Shown: piece by piece, positions 1-8,155 of the stretch
Position numbering within the stretch: the stretch's first letter is position 1
Layout: the number at the start of each line of letters is the position of its first letter
DNA from: Methylobacterium mesophilicum SR1.6/6
GTDB taxonomy: Bacteria > Pseudomonadota > Alphaproteobacteria > Rhizobiales > Beijerinckiaceae
DNA length: 64,000 bases
NCBI RefSeq assembly: GCF_000364445.2
Contig: NZ_CP043538.1
Location: 3,739,447 to 3,803,446, forward strand
Reading direction: 5' to 3'
Program-made: the position numbers and the translations under genes
The notes under the pieces: model-generated
The model's database searches: none
The model's input: only the letters and a program-made list of their open reading frames with translations
Told to the model about the DNA's origin: nothing

Positions 1-16
1 GCCTGAAGGAGCCGCC

Positions 17-298
17 ATGTCCGAGCCCGACCGCATGCCTCACCCCGGCCGCACCTCGGCCGAGCGCCGCGCCCTCGACCGGGTTGGCTGCGGCGAGCCC
101 CCGGGGTGCTCGCACCGGACACTCCGGAACCTACTCAGTGCCGGCCTGCTCGTTGAGGCTGGTAGCCAGACGCGCCGTGACACGCTCGGCCCTTTCCAAG
201 TGCCGGTCTACGAGATGCCGATCCCGGTTCATATGGCTTGGTGCTCGGCCGTCGCGGCGACCGATGAGGAGATGGCCGGTCTGGAGGGACTGATATGA
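17..298 (+). CDS. Small hypothetical protein
   Basis: A 93-residue protein of unknown function. Its middle (about residues 15-45) reads like a short winged-helix segment, with a TLRNLLSAGLL stretch, followed by a conserved-looking PVYEMPIPVHMAWC tail. From memory, small proteins with this tail recur in Methylobacterium, which I take as support for it being real. AAGGAG lies just before the ATG. Its stop overlaps the next start in an ATGA arrangement, so the two genes are probably translated together. No catalytic motif is visible. Confidence 0.6.
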   Translation: MSEPDRMPHPGRTSAERRALDRVGCGEPPGCSHRTLRNLLSAGLLVEAGSQTRRDTLGPFQVPVYEMPIPVHMAWCSAVAATDEEMAGLEGLI

Positions 299-735
299 CC
301 CCGCCTGCGACCGCCTCGCGCACGCGCGCGCGCGTGAGTGGGAAAAGTGGGAAAAGTGTTGGGTGCTCCGACCTTGAGGACGCTGCCGATGCCCTGCTGC
401 GCATCGTCGTGACAGGCGAGCGCCAGAGAAGCGCTGTTGCCAACCCTGACTGGCAGAAGGGCCGCCCCTGGACCGACACCCTAGCGCCGGCCTCAACCGA
501 CGCTCTCGACGTTGCCGGCCTCGCCACGGATCCGATCGGCACTGCCTGCCGGGCCGAGCTGCGCCGGATCGGTCACGCCCTGCATGCCGCCAATCCGGAC
601 GAGGACCTCGCCGCGCTGGGGGTCGAGATCGCCGAGATGGACCCGACGCACGCGGGCTGGCGGGCGATCGTGCTGGAGATGGCTTGGCACGGGATCGGAG
701 GGCACACGCTCTCAGGCCTCCCGGCCGAACGCTGA
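295..735 (+). CDS. Hypothetical protein, coupled to upstream gene
   Basis: A 146-residue soluble protein of unknown function. The N-terminal 25 residues are basic and low in complexity. The rest is helical and acidic, ending in an EMAWHGIGGHTLSGLPAER tail. It starts inside the stop of the preceding gene (ATGA), which suggests translational coupling. Its codon use fits the high-GC neighbours. No recognised domain, signal peptide or membrane segment is visible. Confidence 0.5.
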   Translation: MTPPATASRTRARVSGKSGKSVGCSDLEDAADALLRIVVTGERQRSAVANPDWQKGRPWTDTLAPASTDALDVAGLATDPIGTACRAELRRIGHALHAANPDEDLAALGVEIAEMDPTHAGWRAIVLEMAWHGIGGHTLSGLPAER

Positions 736-737
736 TA

Positions 738-1048
738 TCAGTACCCGCCGTAGAACCGCCGCGGGCCGTCATAGCCGCCGTAGCCACGATCGTAGCCTCG
801 GCCGTACCCGTAACCGGGCCGGTCGCCGTAGTAGCCGCGGGGCCCACCATAGCCCCAGCCACGGTCATTAGGACGGCAGCGTCCCCACGGGTTTGGATGG
901 AAGCCTGGGCCGCAGCCACCGGCCACACGCTCGATCAGAGCCACAGCGTCGGGCCGGCCGTACCCGAATGGTGCTGCGTTCGCCGCCGAGTGGTGGCGAG
1001 CCCGGCCGCGAACACAGCGGCCAGACCGAGCAACTTGGTGCGCACCAT
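738..1048 (-). pseudogene. GCG_CRPN-type secreted protein with a frameshift in the signal peptide
   Basis: The C-terminal two thirds carry the hallmark GGCGPGFHPNPWGRCRPN motif followed by a Gly/Tyr/Arg-rich tail, as in the secreted GCG_CRPN proteins of Methylobacterium. A good signal peptide begins at the ATG at 1048 (MVRTKLLGLAAVFAAGLAT). It is in a different frame from the mature part, which begins SAANAAPFGYG. The frames can be joined near 985-995 by a 1- or 2-base indel. This is either a sequencing error or a recent pseudogene. The longer in-frame reading from 1223 lacks a signal peptide and is less likely. Confidence 0.6.
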
Positions 1049-1245
1049 GATCAAACCTCTTGAACGTCGGACCGGGCTTGCCGGGCCGGATGACAGGAGA
1101 GTGCACCGAGCCCGCTGAACCGGTTCTGGTCCGCGCGTTCATCAACCAGAGGGGCTCGAGCGTTCGCGCTGCACTCCCGCCGGCCACATGAACACGGCGG
1201 GGCTCCAACGTACTAAGCGACAAGCTGAAGCCCCCTCAACGGGGA

Positions 1246-1488
1246 TCAATCGTCATCGTCATCGTCAAGGCGTCGACGGTTCTCACGCCGGATCGCATCG
1301 CGACGTTCTTCACGGAACTCCTCGCGGCGCTCTTCACGGCGGATCTCGTCTCGATCGCGTTCCCGCGGGGTACGCGGATCCACCCGCACTCCACCGGGGC
1401 CGATGTCGATGCTCTGTGCAAACGAGGGCGCTGTTGGGATCGCGAACAAGCCTACTGCGATCAAGCTTCCCGTGATGAGCTGCTTCAT
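1246..1488 (-). CDS. Small secreted Arg/Glu-rich protein
   Basis: An 80-residue protein with a clear signal peptide (MKQLITGSLIAVGLFAIPTA, cleavage probably after SFA). The mature part is short: a SIDIGPGGVRVDPR segment and then alternating Arg and Glu, predicted as one long charged helix, ending in a run of Asp. I chose the ATG at 1488 because GGAGGAA lies 6-10 bases before it; the longer frame adds residues that would bury the signal peptide. Function unknown, probably periplasmic. Confidence 0.65.
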   Translation of the reverse strand: MKQLITGSLIAVGLFAIPTAPSFAQSIDIGPGGVRVDPRTPRERDRDEIRREERREEFREERRDAIRRENRRRLDDDDDD

Positions 1489-1575
1489 GGTGGGTTCCTC
1501 CGAGCGTGGACCGTCAAAGGGTTCTGCCCGCCGGCTGTTCCGCTCAAACCACGGCGTGCAGCCACTCACATACGT

Positions 1576-1854
1576 TCACTCCGACCGTCCGCCAGCCCAG
1601 CCACGAGCCTCGGGCGGCGCATAGTGATGCTCAATGTCCACGGCCGTTATGGTCCCACCGGTACTCTCTCGAACGATCCGAGCGATAGCGCCGTCGCTGT
1701 GCCCAGCGGCGCGCATCTGCTCTATCTCGTCGGAAATCATCGCCACGAACTGAGCCACCGGAAACGTCTCGGGCGGCAGATCCAGAGCGGCGCGCAACGC
1801 GGTGTTGGCCAAGGCGGCCTGTTGAGCGGTGAAGGTAGGCTTAGGCTCTGTCAT
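1576..1854 (-). CDS. Hypothetical protein
   Basis: A 92-residue soluble, mostly helical protein starting MTEPKPTFTAQQAALANTAL. The middle has a QFVAMISDEIEQMRAAGHSD segment and an IARIVRESTG turn that resembles a small helix-turn-helix, so DNA binding is possible but unproven. I prefer the start at 1854 to the upstream one at 1890, whose extra residues look non-native. No partner is obvious. Confidence 0.55.
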   Translation of the reverse strand: MTEPKPTFTAQQAALANTALRAALDLPPETFPVAQFVAMISDEIEQMRAAGHSDGAIARIVRESTGGTITAVDIEHHYAPPEARGWAGGRSE

Positions 1855-2053
1855 CGCCGTGCTCGCGGTTCGGCCGGTCACTCTACCCATCTGAGAGAAG
1901 ACCGGTGCTCATGTCCAACGCCATGAACCTGTGTGACCAACCCGCAGCGGCGACCATCGGGGCCATGACCGCTTCGCGCGCGCGCCTGAGTGCGCAAAGT
2001 GTCGGCTCACGCCCCGCCATCGACGAGGCCCATGAGAGCACCATGTCTTCTGC

Positions 2054-2257
2054 ATGGCCGATCACGACCTCAAACCCGGCGCCCGCATCAATTGCCCGCA
2101 GTGCGGGGCGCTTCACGAAGCCACTGCGTACGGCATGATCGAGAACCGTGACGACGCCCGCTGTCGTGTCTGCCGGGCCAACCTGACGCACTGGCCGCAG
2201 TATGTCGGCCTCCGGCTTGTCGATCAGGACGAGATCACGCCTACCCGTACAGCCTGA
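2054..2257 (+). CDS. Small zinc-ribbon protein
   Basis: A 67-residue protein with two CxxC knuckles (CPQC near residue 15 and CRVC near residue 41) separated by about 25 residues, which is the geometry of a zinc ribbon. The surrounding sequence (GARINCPQCGALHEAT and NLTHWPQYVGLRL) is well ordered. It probably binds zinc and nucleic acid or a protein partner. Its end overlaps the end of the convergent HGGxSTG gene by 17 bases. The long opposite-strand frame here is a shadow. Confidence 0.6.
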   Translation: MADHDLKPGARINCPQCGALHEATAYGMIENRDDARCRVCRANLTHWPQYVGLRLVDQDEITPTRTA

Positions 2258-2618
2258 CCAGCCGCGCCAGCTTCCAGAGCCCCTGCAGATCGGCCTTCGC
2301 ACGCCTCGTGGCCGCTCGCATCTCCCGTGTCTGCGCTGCCACCGCGCGCCGCTCCGCGATGTAGCCGGCCGAGTGCCGGCCATGCGTCAGGTTCGATGCC
2401 TTGGATCGCGCCAGCCCTTCCGCCGTCATGGGGCCGCGGCTGCCGCCACCATGCATCCGGCACCGCCCGTTCGGCATCGCCGGGCCCTTGCACGGGCACC
2501 CGGATCGGGTTTTTGCCCCGCATCGAGCCGCCGCCTGCGCCCGAATTAATGACTCCCGCCAGTCAGGCACGAAGCGGGGTGCTTGGGGTTCGTCCTCGCT
2601 TTTGAATAAAGCCCCCAT
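2241..2618 (-). CDS. HGGxSTG domain protein
   Basis: A 125-residue basic protein. Its centre reads CGAKTRSGCPCKGPAMPNGR followed by CRMHGGGSRGP, the signature of the HGGxSTG family, small Cys/His proteins common in phages, plasmids and genomes of Rhizobiales. Four Cys and one His could bind a metal. The C-terminal half is an Arg/Ala-rich helix. The start codon directly follows the TAA of the upstream gene on this strand, so the two probably form an operon. The family's molecular role is not established. Confidence 0.7.
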   Translation of the reverse strand: MGALFKSEDEPQAPRFVPDWRESLIRAQAAARCGAKTRSGCPCKGPAMPNGRCRMHGGGSRGPMTAEGLARSKASNLTHGRHSAGYIAERRAVAAQTREMRAATRRAKADLQGLWKLARLVRLYG

Positions 2619-3263
2619 TTAGACACCCGCCCGCTTTCGCCGGGACACCCCCGTGTGGCCGCCGATTACAGCCTGTCCCCCGGCCTCGACACGGTTGTGC
2701 TGCACGATGACAACCTGTCTCCCACCGCTCCGGACCTTCTGCAGCGTCAGCAGCCCGGCTTGGTAGGCGCTGCTGGCCCGCATGGCCGCACCGATCAAGC
2801 GCGCGCCCTCGACACAGGCCGCCTGCCCGGCCGAGCCATAGGTCTTGCCCGCGAGATCCAGCTGCTTGCCCGCGACGGCCGCGGCCTTCATCGCCAGGAC
2901 GTGGGTAGCCGCGAGTTGATGGGCCAGCATGCGTTCGAGGCTATCGGCCGCCTGCATCGAGTCCGCGGTGTCCAACGCCACTTCCAGTGCGCCGGCCTCC
3001 TTCAACAGGTCGAGCCGGTCGCGGCTGGCATCGGCCGCCACGGCATCAGGGTTCACGAGCGTGTCGAGGATCGCCGGGAGGGTGTTGACGGCGAAGTCCT
3101 CGGCCGGGACCAGTTCGCCGCCAACGGCTCGCACCGGAGCCTCAACGGGAGCCCGCACCTCTGCTTCGCGCCGATCCGAATAGCCCGAGGGACCACCCCG
3201 CTCCTCTGCCCTCACGCGGGACACCCCGAGAAGGGTATCGCCGGATCGTTGTCTCTGCGCCAT
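2619..3263 (-). CDS. Hypothetical protein upstream of the HGGxSTG gene
   Basis: A 214-residue soluble protein with a disordered, charged N-terminal 55 residues and a helical core. The core carries a LERMLAHQLAATHVLAMKAA segment and a C-terminal VRSGGRQVVIVQHNRVEAGG stretch. From memory, this QVVIVQH-type tail recurs in Rhizobiales proteins encoded beside HGGxSTG genes. It sits immediately before that gene on the same strand (TAA then ATG, no gap). A link to phage or mobile DNA biology is inference only. Confidence 0.6.
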   Translation of the reverse strand: MAQRQRSGDTLLGVSRVRAEERGGPSGYSDRREAEVRAPVEAPVRAVGGELVPAEDFAVNTLPAILDTLVNPDAVAADASRDRLDLLKEAGALEVALDTADSMQAADSLERMLAHQLAATHVLAMKAAAVAGKQLDLAGKTYGSAGQAACVEGARLIGAAMRASSAYQAGLLTLQKVRSGGRQVVIVQHNRVEAGGQAVIGGHTGVSRRKRAGV

Positions 3264-3441
3264 GCCTGCTGCCGCCTGTCAAAACATCGTCCGGTCTGTC
3301 GCATGATATAGCACTTCGGAAGGTAAAGCCTACAGCGGCCGCAAATCAGCAGCGAGTTTTTACGTTTATTGATGCGGAGACATCTTGCCAGTGCACGATA
3401 AAGGGCGCAGGGACGTGTTAACACGCGCTGGAGAATAGAAC

Positions 3442-3960
3442 GTGGGCGAGAACGTTGAGATGGTCGAGGCTGTTGCCGTCGATTATGTACAAATCACGGC
3501 CGACGTCGTCTCGGCGTACGTGTCCAAGAACTCGGTTCGGCCGGCAGACATGGCGGAGCTGATCGCCAGCACGCACGCTGCTCTGGCGGGACTTGGCAAC
3601 GGTGTGGCTTCGGCGGCTCCTGCGGCCGAGAAGCTCACACCCGCTCAGATCCGGAAATCGATCAGGCCGGATGCTCTCGTCAGCTTCATCGACGGCAAGC
3701 CGTACAAGACGCTGAAGCGGCACCTCGCCGGCAACGGCCTGACGATGGAGGAGTACCGTGCGCGCTTCGGCCTGCCGCGGGACTACCCCTCCACAGCGGC
3801 CAGCTACTCGGCCCTGCGTTCGGAGATGGCTCACAGGAATGGGCTCGGCCAGCTTCGCAAGAAGGTCGCTCCGAAGGCTGCGGCGCCCGCTGAGATTATC
3901 TCGGAGAAGCCGAAGCGTGCTGGGCGGCCGCGGAAAGCCAAGGACGGTGCTGAGGCGTAA
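3442..3960 (+). CDS. Ros/MucR family transcriptional regulator, zinc ligands degenerate
   Basis: A 172-residue protein with the Ros/MucR layout: an N-terminal helical part (about 15-50) for oligomerisation and a C-terminal DNA-binding part (about 75-135) with KPYKTLKRHLAGNGLT and YRARFGLPRDYP. Members usually bind AT-rich promoters to control surface, motility or plasmid genes. In the Ros zinc finger the ligands are Cys, Asp, His, His. Here the Cys position is Ser (about 81) and the second His is missing, while Asp84 and His94 remain. Zinc-free members are known in the family. The start is GTG at 3442 behind GGAG; a downstream ATG at 3460 is possible. The C-terminus is basic (Lys/Arg/Pro). 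Confidence 0.85.
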   Translation: MGENVEMVEAVAVDYVQITADVVSAYVSKNSVRPADMAELIASTHAALAGLGNGVASAAPAAEKLTPAQIRKSIRPDALVSFIDGKPYKTLKRHLAGNGLTMEEYRARFGLPRDYPSTAASYSALRSEMAHRNGLGQLRKKVAPKAAAPAEIISEKPKRAGRPRKAKDGAEA

Positions 3961-4160
3961 CCCGGATCTTTCTCCGGTCATCGACTCTTCCCTTACCTCG
4001 CGGCGGTTGAGCGCCTTGGTGCTCCTGCTTGCGAGCACGCCGGCTGCCGTGTCCTCCCCGTTCGCGTGCGGCCGGCGCGTCTTCGCCCCTCTTGCGGCTG
4101 CGAAGGGCAATGTTTCTGCTCACGCGCGCGTTATCGGCGTTCATCGACTCTGAGGCTACG

Positions 4161-4433
4161 ATGCGCCATCGCACTCTCGTCACAGCCCTTCCATTCTTGC
4201 TGCTTTTCTCAGGCGCAGCCTTCGCACAGGCGCCAACGGCGGCGCCGCCATCTGCGACAGCCCCGGGTTCACCTGGGGTGGTTGCACCGCAGCCGGGGTC
4301 AACGGGTGCTCCGGCTACCGTGACGGGCACCCCGACGGGGCAACCCGCGGACACTGTGACGAACAACTCGTCAGCAGGAGGGAATGCCGCCCAGCCTGAA
4401 CGGCCCGTACCTCAAGGTGGCGCCGCGAAGTAA
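4161..4433 (+). CDS. Small secreted Pro/Gly-rich protein, paralogue of 20343-20618
   Basis: A 90-residue protein with a signal peptide (MRHRTLVTALPFLLLFSGAA, cleavage near FAQA) and a low-complexity mature part rich in Pro, Ala, Gly and Thr. The order APGSPGVV, GSTG, PTGQPAD, SAGGNAAQPER is matched by the secreted protein at 20343-20618, so the two are paralogues on different segments of the window. The start at 4161 gives a proper signal peptide; the longer frame does not. Function unknown, probably periplasmic. Confidence 0.6.
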   Translation: MRHRTLVTALPFLLLFSGAAFAQAPTAAPPSATAPGSPGVVAPQPGSTGAPATVTGTPTGQPADTVTNNSSAGGNAAQPERPVPQGGAAK

Positions 4434-4576
4434 GGGTTGGTCACCAGCACGAATGCCGCGGCGGTCGGCATGCTTGCATCGCGACCTTGATTGCCAATCG
4501 CGCAGGATCTGCGACTCTCAGGAAAGACTGTGGGTCGCTTGGTCCGCGCGGATCAGCATTACGAGGAGGTATCGTC

Positions 4577-4747
4577 ATGGCTGAGAAGGACAAAGCGCCA
4601 GGCGTAAGCGTGGTGCCTCCGACGGTGCCAATCCCGAACGTTAACGTGCCGGACCCGACGACCGGCAGCGAGAGGAAGGATTTGGTCAAAGACGCCGAGA
4701 TCAAGCCTGAGGATCCTGACGAGGCGGCTGAGGACGGCTTGGCTTGA
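4577..4747 (+). CDS. Short hydrophilic hypothetical protein
   Basis: A 56-residue acidic protein (MAEKDKAPGVSVVPPTVPIP at the N-terminus) with no domain or signal. A strong ribosome-binding site, GAGGAGGT at 4562-4569, lies 7 bases before this ATG and decides the start. Its end overlaps the start of the next gene, so the two may be co-translated. The composition suggests it is largely disordered. Confidence 0.5.
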   Translation: MAEKDKAPGVSVVPPTVPIPNVNVPDPTTGSERKDLVKDAEIKPEDPDEAAEDGLA

Positions 4748-5004
4748 TCATCGTGCGTCGCTCAATCGCGCTCCTCGCCGCCTTAGCCACCCTCGCCTTC
4801 CTTCCTGTTGCAGGACGCGCGCAGAGCACGTCGGAGCCGCCTCGAAAGCCTGTCTCGGGTACGACAGCAGCTGGCGAGGAAGCGGCGTCAGCCGTCGATC
4901 CGGCAGTGCTCGATCGCTGCCGACAGCGAGCGGACGCTCAGAAGCTAAAGGACGGGCCGGAGCGGAAAGCCTTCATGGGGACATGCGTCACACCGGAGGA
5001 TTGA
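4744..5004 (+). CDS. Secreted PsiF-like small protein
   Basis: An 86-residue protein with a signal peptide (RRSIALLAALATLAFLPVAG, then RAQ) and a mature domain containing DRCRQRADAQKLKDG followed by ERKAFMGTCV. Two Cys flank a Lys-rich helix, as in PsiF-type repeats (Cys, ADAQKL-like, ERKAFM, Cys). The start may be TTG at 4744, overlapping the previous stop, or GTG at 4753. PsiF proteins are periplasmic and of unknown function. The assignment rests on motif resemblance alone. Confidence 0.55.
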   Translation: MIIVRRSIALLAALATLAFLPVAGRAQSTSEPPRKPVSGTTAAGEEAASAVDPAVLDRCRQRADAQKLKDGPERKAFMGTCVTPED

Positions 5005-5020
5005 GCGTGGCTTCGGCTCC

Positions 5021-6006
5021 TCACAAAAACCCACTCCCTGAATGCCCCTTGAAGGCGTTCGCCCGCCGGATGTAGCCGACCACGGTCCTCGGATCCCGGT
5101 GGCCGGACTGGTCCATGATCCGCGCGAGATCCGCCCCGCGTTCGGCCGCCGTGGTGATGTAGCCGGCCCGGAGCGAGTGCGCCCGAAGGTCGAGGCGTCG
5201 AGGCCGGCGGCCGTGCAGTAGGCCTGCAAGATGTTGGCGACGGATCGGTCCGAGAGCTGCGCGGGCTTGCCGCTGGCATCGAGCCACCGAACGTTGCCTG
5301 ACCGCGAAATCGGCTTGAACACCGGGCCCGATGTGATGCCGGCCGCGTCCAGCCACTCGCGCAGCAGGGCGACGGGCCGGATGAAGCGCCCGTGCGGGAT
5401 CGCCTTCTCAAGCCCCCGGCCCTCTTGGTCGACTTTCGACCGACGGACCATGACGCGCAGGCCCTCGGGGTCCTCGCGCAGGTCCTCCACGTCGAGCGCT
5501 ACCAATTCGGACCGACGGAACGCGCCCGCAAATCCCAGCGCCAGCAGAGCCCGGTCGCGCTTGCCTGTCAGGGTGTCGGGCGTCCGCATCAGCAGCGCCG
5601 CCAGGATGTCGGCGGTGGCGGCTGTCTTCTGATTGATGCGGCGATCCCGCAGCTTGCGCCGGGCGCCTTTGATCGCGGCGTGCACGCCCTCGTCGTCTGT
5701 CGGGTCCGGCGCCTTGGCGAGCTTGTGCCCATACCGGATCGCGGCCAGCCGCCGGCCGAGCGTTGAGGTCGCCCTGCCCTCCTCCGCTTCGTGGACGATG
5801 AAGGCCGCCACGGTCTCCGGCGCCGCCGGCATCGAGCGGAACCCGTACCGGGCGCACCACGCCTCGAACACGCGCACGTCCGCGCGGTAGGCCCGCACGG
5901 TGGCGTCGGCCTTCGAGGCGCGCTGGTAGGCCTGGACGAGCGCCAGGGTCTCAGCCGGTAGGGCGCCCAACGGCAGGACGATTTCGGCTGGGAGAGTGTC
6001 CGACAC
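5021..6006 (-). pseudogene. Tyrosine recombinase (integrase), frameshifted
   Basis: The N-terminal reading (from ATG 6006) has a SAM-like core-binding domain (about residues 20-110) and the start of the catalytic domain, including GFAGAFRRSELVALDVEDL with the first catalytic Arg. The second half of the active site is in another frame: [20 protein letters not shown] and [16 protein letters not shown] supply the HxxR, the second His and the nucleophilic Tyr. The frames join near 5180-5186, where one base appears to be missing after ASTF. Restored length is about 325 residues. It was probably an integrase of a mobile element. No tRNA or attachment site is visible beside it. Confidence 0.75.
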
Positions 6007-6065
6007 TATCTAGCTCCCCGATCCGGTGAAGGCGTCGGGCTTGTTCCGGCCCATCTGCTCATCGG

Positions 6066-6305
6066 TCACGGCGATCCGCTCCCCTGCACTCGACCGACCT
6101 TGCGTGCCAAAGCTTCCTGCCAACCCACGGGCGGCTCGGTGATCCCGCGCAGTCGAGCCGCCTCTTTGACGTTGCGCAGGATGACAACCCATTCGGCCTC
6201 GGTGGCCTGGGCTGGGGGCGCGAGCTTCAGCGCGTGTGCGATCGCCTCGGCTGACCGTCGCCACTCGGATGGGAGAAACGGAAGCCTGTCGCTGTCGTCA
6301 GTCAT
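6066..6305 (-). CDS. Hypothetical protein
   Basis: A 79-residue protein (MTDDSDRLPFLPSEWRRSAE at the start) with a helical middle, EAEWVVILRNVKEAARLRGI, and a GWQEALARKVGR end. The composition is that of a real small cytosolic protein. It lies between the broken recombinase and the partition region. No function can be assigned. Confidence 0.45.
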   Translation of the reverse strand: MTDDSDRLPFLPSEWRRSAEAIAHALKLAPPAQATEAEWVVILRNVKEAARLRGITEPPVGWQEALARKVGRVQGSGSP

Positions 6306-6461
6306 GGAGGCAGCCCACCTTAGCCGTAGGAGATGCGGCGGACCCTAACGTCCGCTCCAACGACGCGCACATAGCCATGGCTTCACTTCATCACGACAGT
6401 TGCAACTGGCCATCGCCAAAACTTCCGAGAAGGACGATTATCGGAAGCTACCGCTGCGACG

Positions 6462-6477
6462 GCTTGATAGCAAGACG
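6462..6477 (+). repeat. Left copy of a 16-bp repeat flanking parA (candidate centromere)
   Basis: GCTTGATAGCAAGACG occurs here and again, identically, at 7655-7670 on the other side of the parA cassette. Around both copies lie many imperfect CGGCTCGAC and GACGGCGAGAC units (6480-6660 and 7590-7670). Short degenerate repeats flanking a parA/partner operon are typical of plasmid centromeres and operators. That role is inferred from position. Confidence 0.55.
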
Positions 6478-6659
6478 GCTCGACGTGTCGATCGGTGGAT
6501 GGCGAGCGGTCAGGCCGTCGTGCAAGGTTGGCGGCTCGACGCGCCGACGGCTCGACGGATCGCGGGCTCGACCTCTCGACGGCGAGCGCGCCCGCAAGCT
6601 TGACGGCGTGTTAACCTGACGCTTCCCATGCTCGACAGCGAGACGGCAGGACGCTTCGC

Positions 6660-7295
6660 ATGCAGACGATCACGATAGCGGCTCGGAAGGGCGGGGTCGG
6701 CAAGACCACTCTCGCCACGCACCTCAGCGTCATCGCCGCCGGTCCGAGCAAGCCGGTACTGCTGTTCGACACCGATCCGCAGCGGTCGCTGAAATGGTGG
6801 TGGGACCTGCGCCAGGGCGAGACGCCGGCCCTCATCGAGTGCGAGGCGCGCGAGCTGCCCAAGATCCTGCCGGCGGCCAAGGACGAGGGCGTGGCCTACA
6901 GCATCGTCGACACGCCGCCCCACGCCGAAGGTTCGATCGCCGACGCGATGCGCGTGGCCGACCTGGTGCTGGTGCCGACCCGGCCAGGGCCGTTCGACCT
7001 CGCGGCGGTGGCGACCACCCTCGACCTGGCGCAGCGCGTTGGCAAGAAGCCGCTGGCCGTCATCAACCACGCGCCGCCCCGCACCGGGTCGTCGGAGCCC
7101 GCCATCGTGTCGGAGGCGCGCGAGACCCTGACCCGGATGGGTGCCACCGTGGCGGCCGCCGTGGTCTCGCAGCGGGTCGCCATGTCCCACGCCATCATCG
7201 GCGGGCAGACGGTCAACGAGTTCGAACCGCACGGCCGCGCCGCCGAGGAGATGCTGGCGCTCTGGTCCGAGGTTCAGTCCATGATGAAGGAGTAG
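6660..7295 (+). CDS. parA: ParA-family partition ATPase
   Basis: A 211-residue P-loop ATPase of the small ParA type used in plasmid segregation. The deviant Walker A motif KGGVGKTT is at residues 9-16, with DTDPQRSLKWW near residue 42 and IVDTPPHAEG near residue 82. There is no N-terminal DNA-binding domain, so repression of the operon probably falls to the small partner gene that starts 7 bases downstream. Direct repeats flank the pair. This is one of three unrelated ParA genes in the window, consistent with several replicons being present. Confidence 0.88.
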   Translation: MQTITIAARKGGVGKTTLATHLSVIAAGPSKPVLLFDTDPQRSLKWWWDLRQGETPALIECEARELPKILPAAKDEGVAYSIVDTPPHAEGSIADAMRVADLVLVPTRPGPFDLAAVATTLDLAQRVGKKPLAVINHAPPRTGSSEPAIVSEARETLTRMGATVAAAVVSQRVAMSHAIIGGQTVNEFEPHGRAAEEMLALWSEVQSMMKE

Positions 7296-7301
7296 GGGAT
7301 A

Positions 7302-7588
7302 TGTCCGCTGAACGTCAGCCGCTTACGAGCCTTGCGGACCGCCTCGCCAGAAAGACCTCGGCTCCCGAGCCCGAGAAGCCGGCGGAGACCCATGCCGCTC
7401 CGGAGTTGCAGACCGCGCCGGCCAAGGCGAAGGGGTCCGACACGCGGGTGCAGATTATCGTCCGCATGACGCCGGCCGAGCGGAAGGCCCTGCGCCAGAT
7501 CGCCCTCGACCAGGACACGACCGCCCAGGCTTTGGCCGAGGATGCGATCCGCGACGTCCTGCGACGTCACGGCTTCAAGGGGTCGTGA
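7302..7588 (+). CDS. ParG-like ribbon-helix-helix partition partner
   Basis: A 95-residue protein with a flexible, acidic and Ala-rich first half and a C-terminal ribbon-helix-helix candidate (VQIIVRMTPAERKALRQIA, then TTAQALAEDAIRDVL, about residues 49-90). This layout matches small centromere-binding partners of ParA, which also repress the operon. It starts 7 bases after parA, behind GGAGTAGGGG. Repeats on both sides are likely binding sites. Family membership is inferred from layout and position. Confidence 0.7.
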
Positions 7589-7654
7589 CGCCTCTACGGC
7601 TTGGCGGCTCGATGTCGCGACCACAAGACGCCTCGATGCGTTGACGGCGAGACA

Positions 7655-7670
7655 GCTTGATAGCAAGACG
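7655..7670 (+). repeat. Right copy of the 16-bp repeat flanking parA
   Basis: Identical to 6462-6477 (GCTTGATAGCAAGACG) and in the same orientation, 1.19 kb away. Degenerate CTCGATG and GACGGCGAGAC units lie beside it. Confidence 0.55.
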
Positions 7671-7679
7671 TCTTCCTGC

Positions 7680-8155
7680 CAGCCGCGGACGCGGTCGGGG
7701 TGCGCAAGGCCGGGCGAGCCGTGGTGGTATGGCCGCCCGGCCGAGGCTGAAGAGAGTCCAAGACGCCACACTTGAAGCATTGCGGCTTTCCGTTCGATGG
7801 CGGAACCCGTCACGCTGCCTAGTATTGTAGCAATTCATACCCTGAAACGCTTTTGATATGAGCACTCACGTTTTCGTGAGGATGGTTCGGAGTGGTTAGC
7901 CGCCTAGCGACTGAGAAAATCTCAGAAACATATTGTCTGAAATCGTAGCTTTCCAGCAACGCTCTTCGCCAACGTGCAACGACTGGGTCTTGCGCGATTG
8001 CTTATTGTCAAGCGCTGGGTTCAATAGCCTCAAGTCGGCGCAGTAAAAGTCGGCAATCAAGTCCGCCGCCTAGATGCGGACAGAAACAATTCTGACGGCG
8101 AAATCCGGCCACCGGACAATGCCGCGCTATGGGTCTCGAAGAATTGGGGTTATCG
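7680..8155. other. Gene-free stretch before the porin gene
   Basis: About 475 bases with lower GC content than the flanks and no convincing reading frame. It must hold the porin promoter and 5' leader. I cannot point to a clear -35/-10 pair. Confidence 0.4.

Noticed and set aside
1883..2383. A 166-residue minus-strand frame
   Set aside because: It is opposite the zinc-ribbon gene, and its content is that of a reverse-frame shadow.
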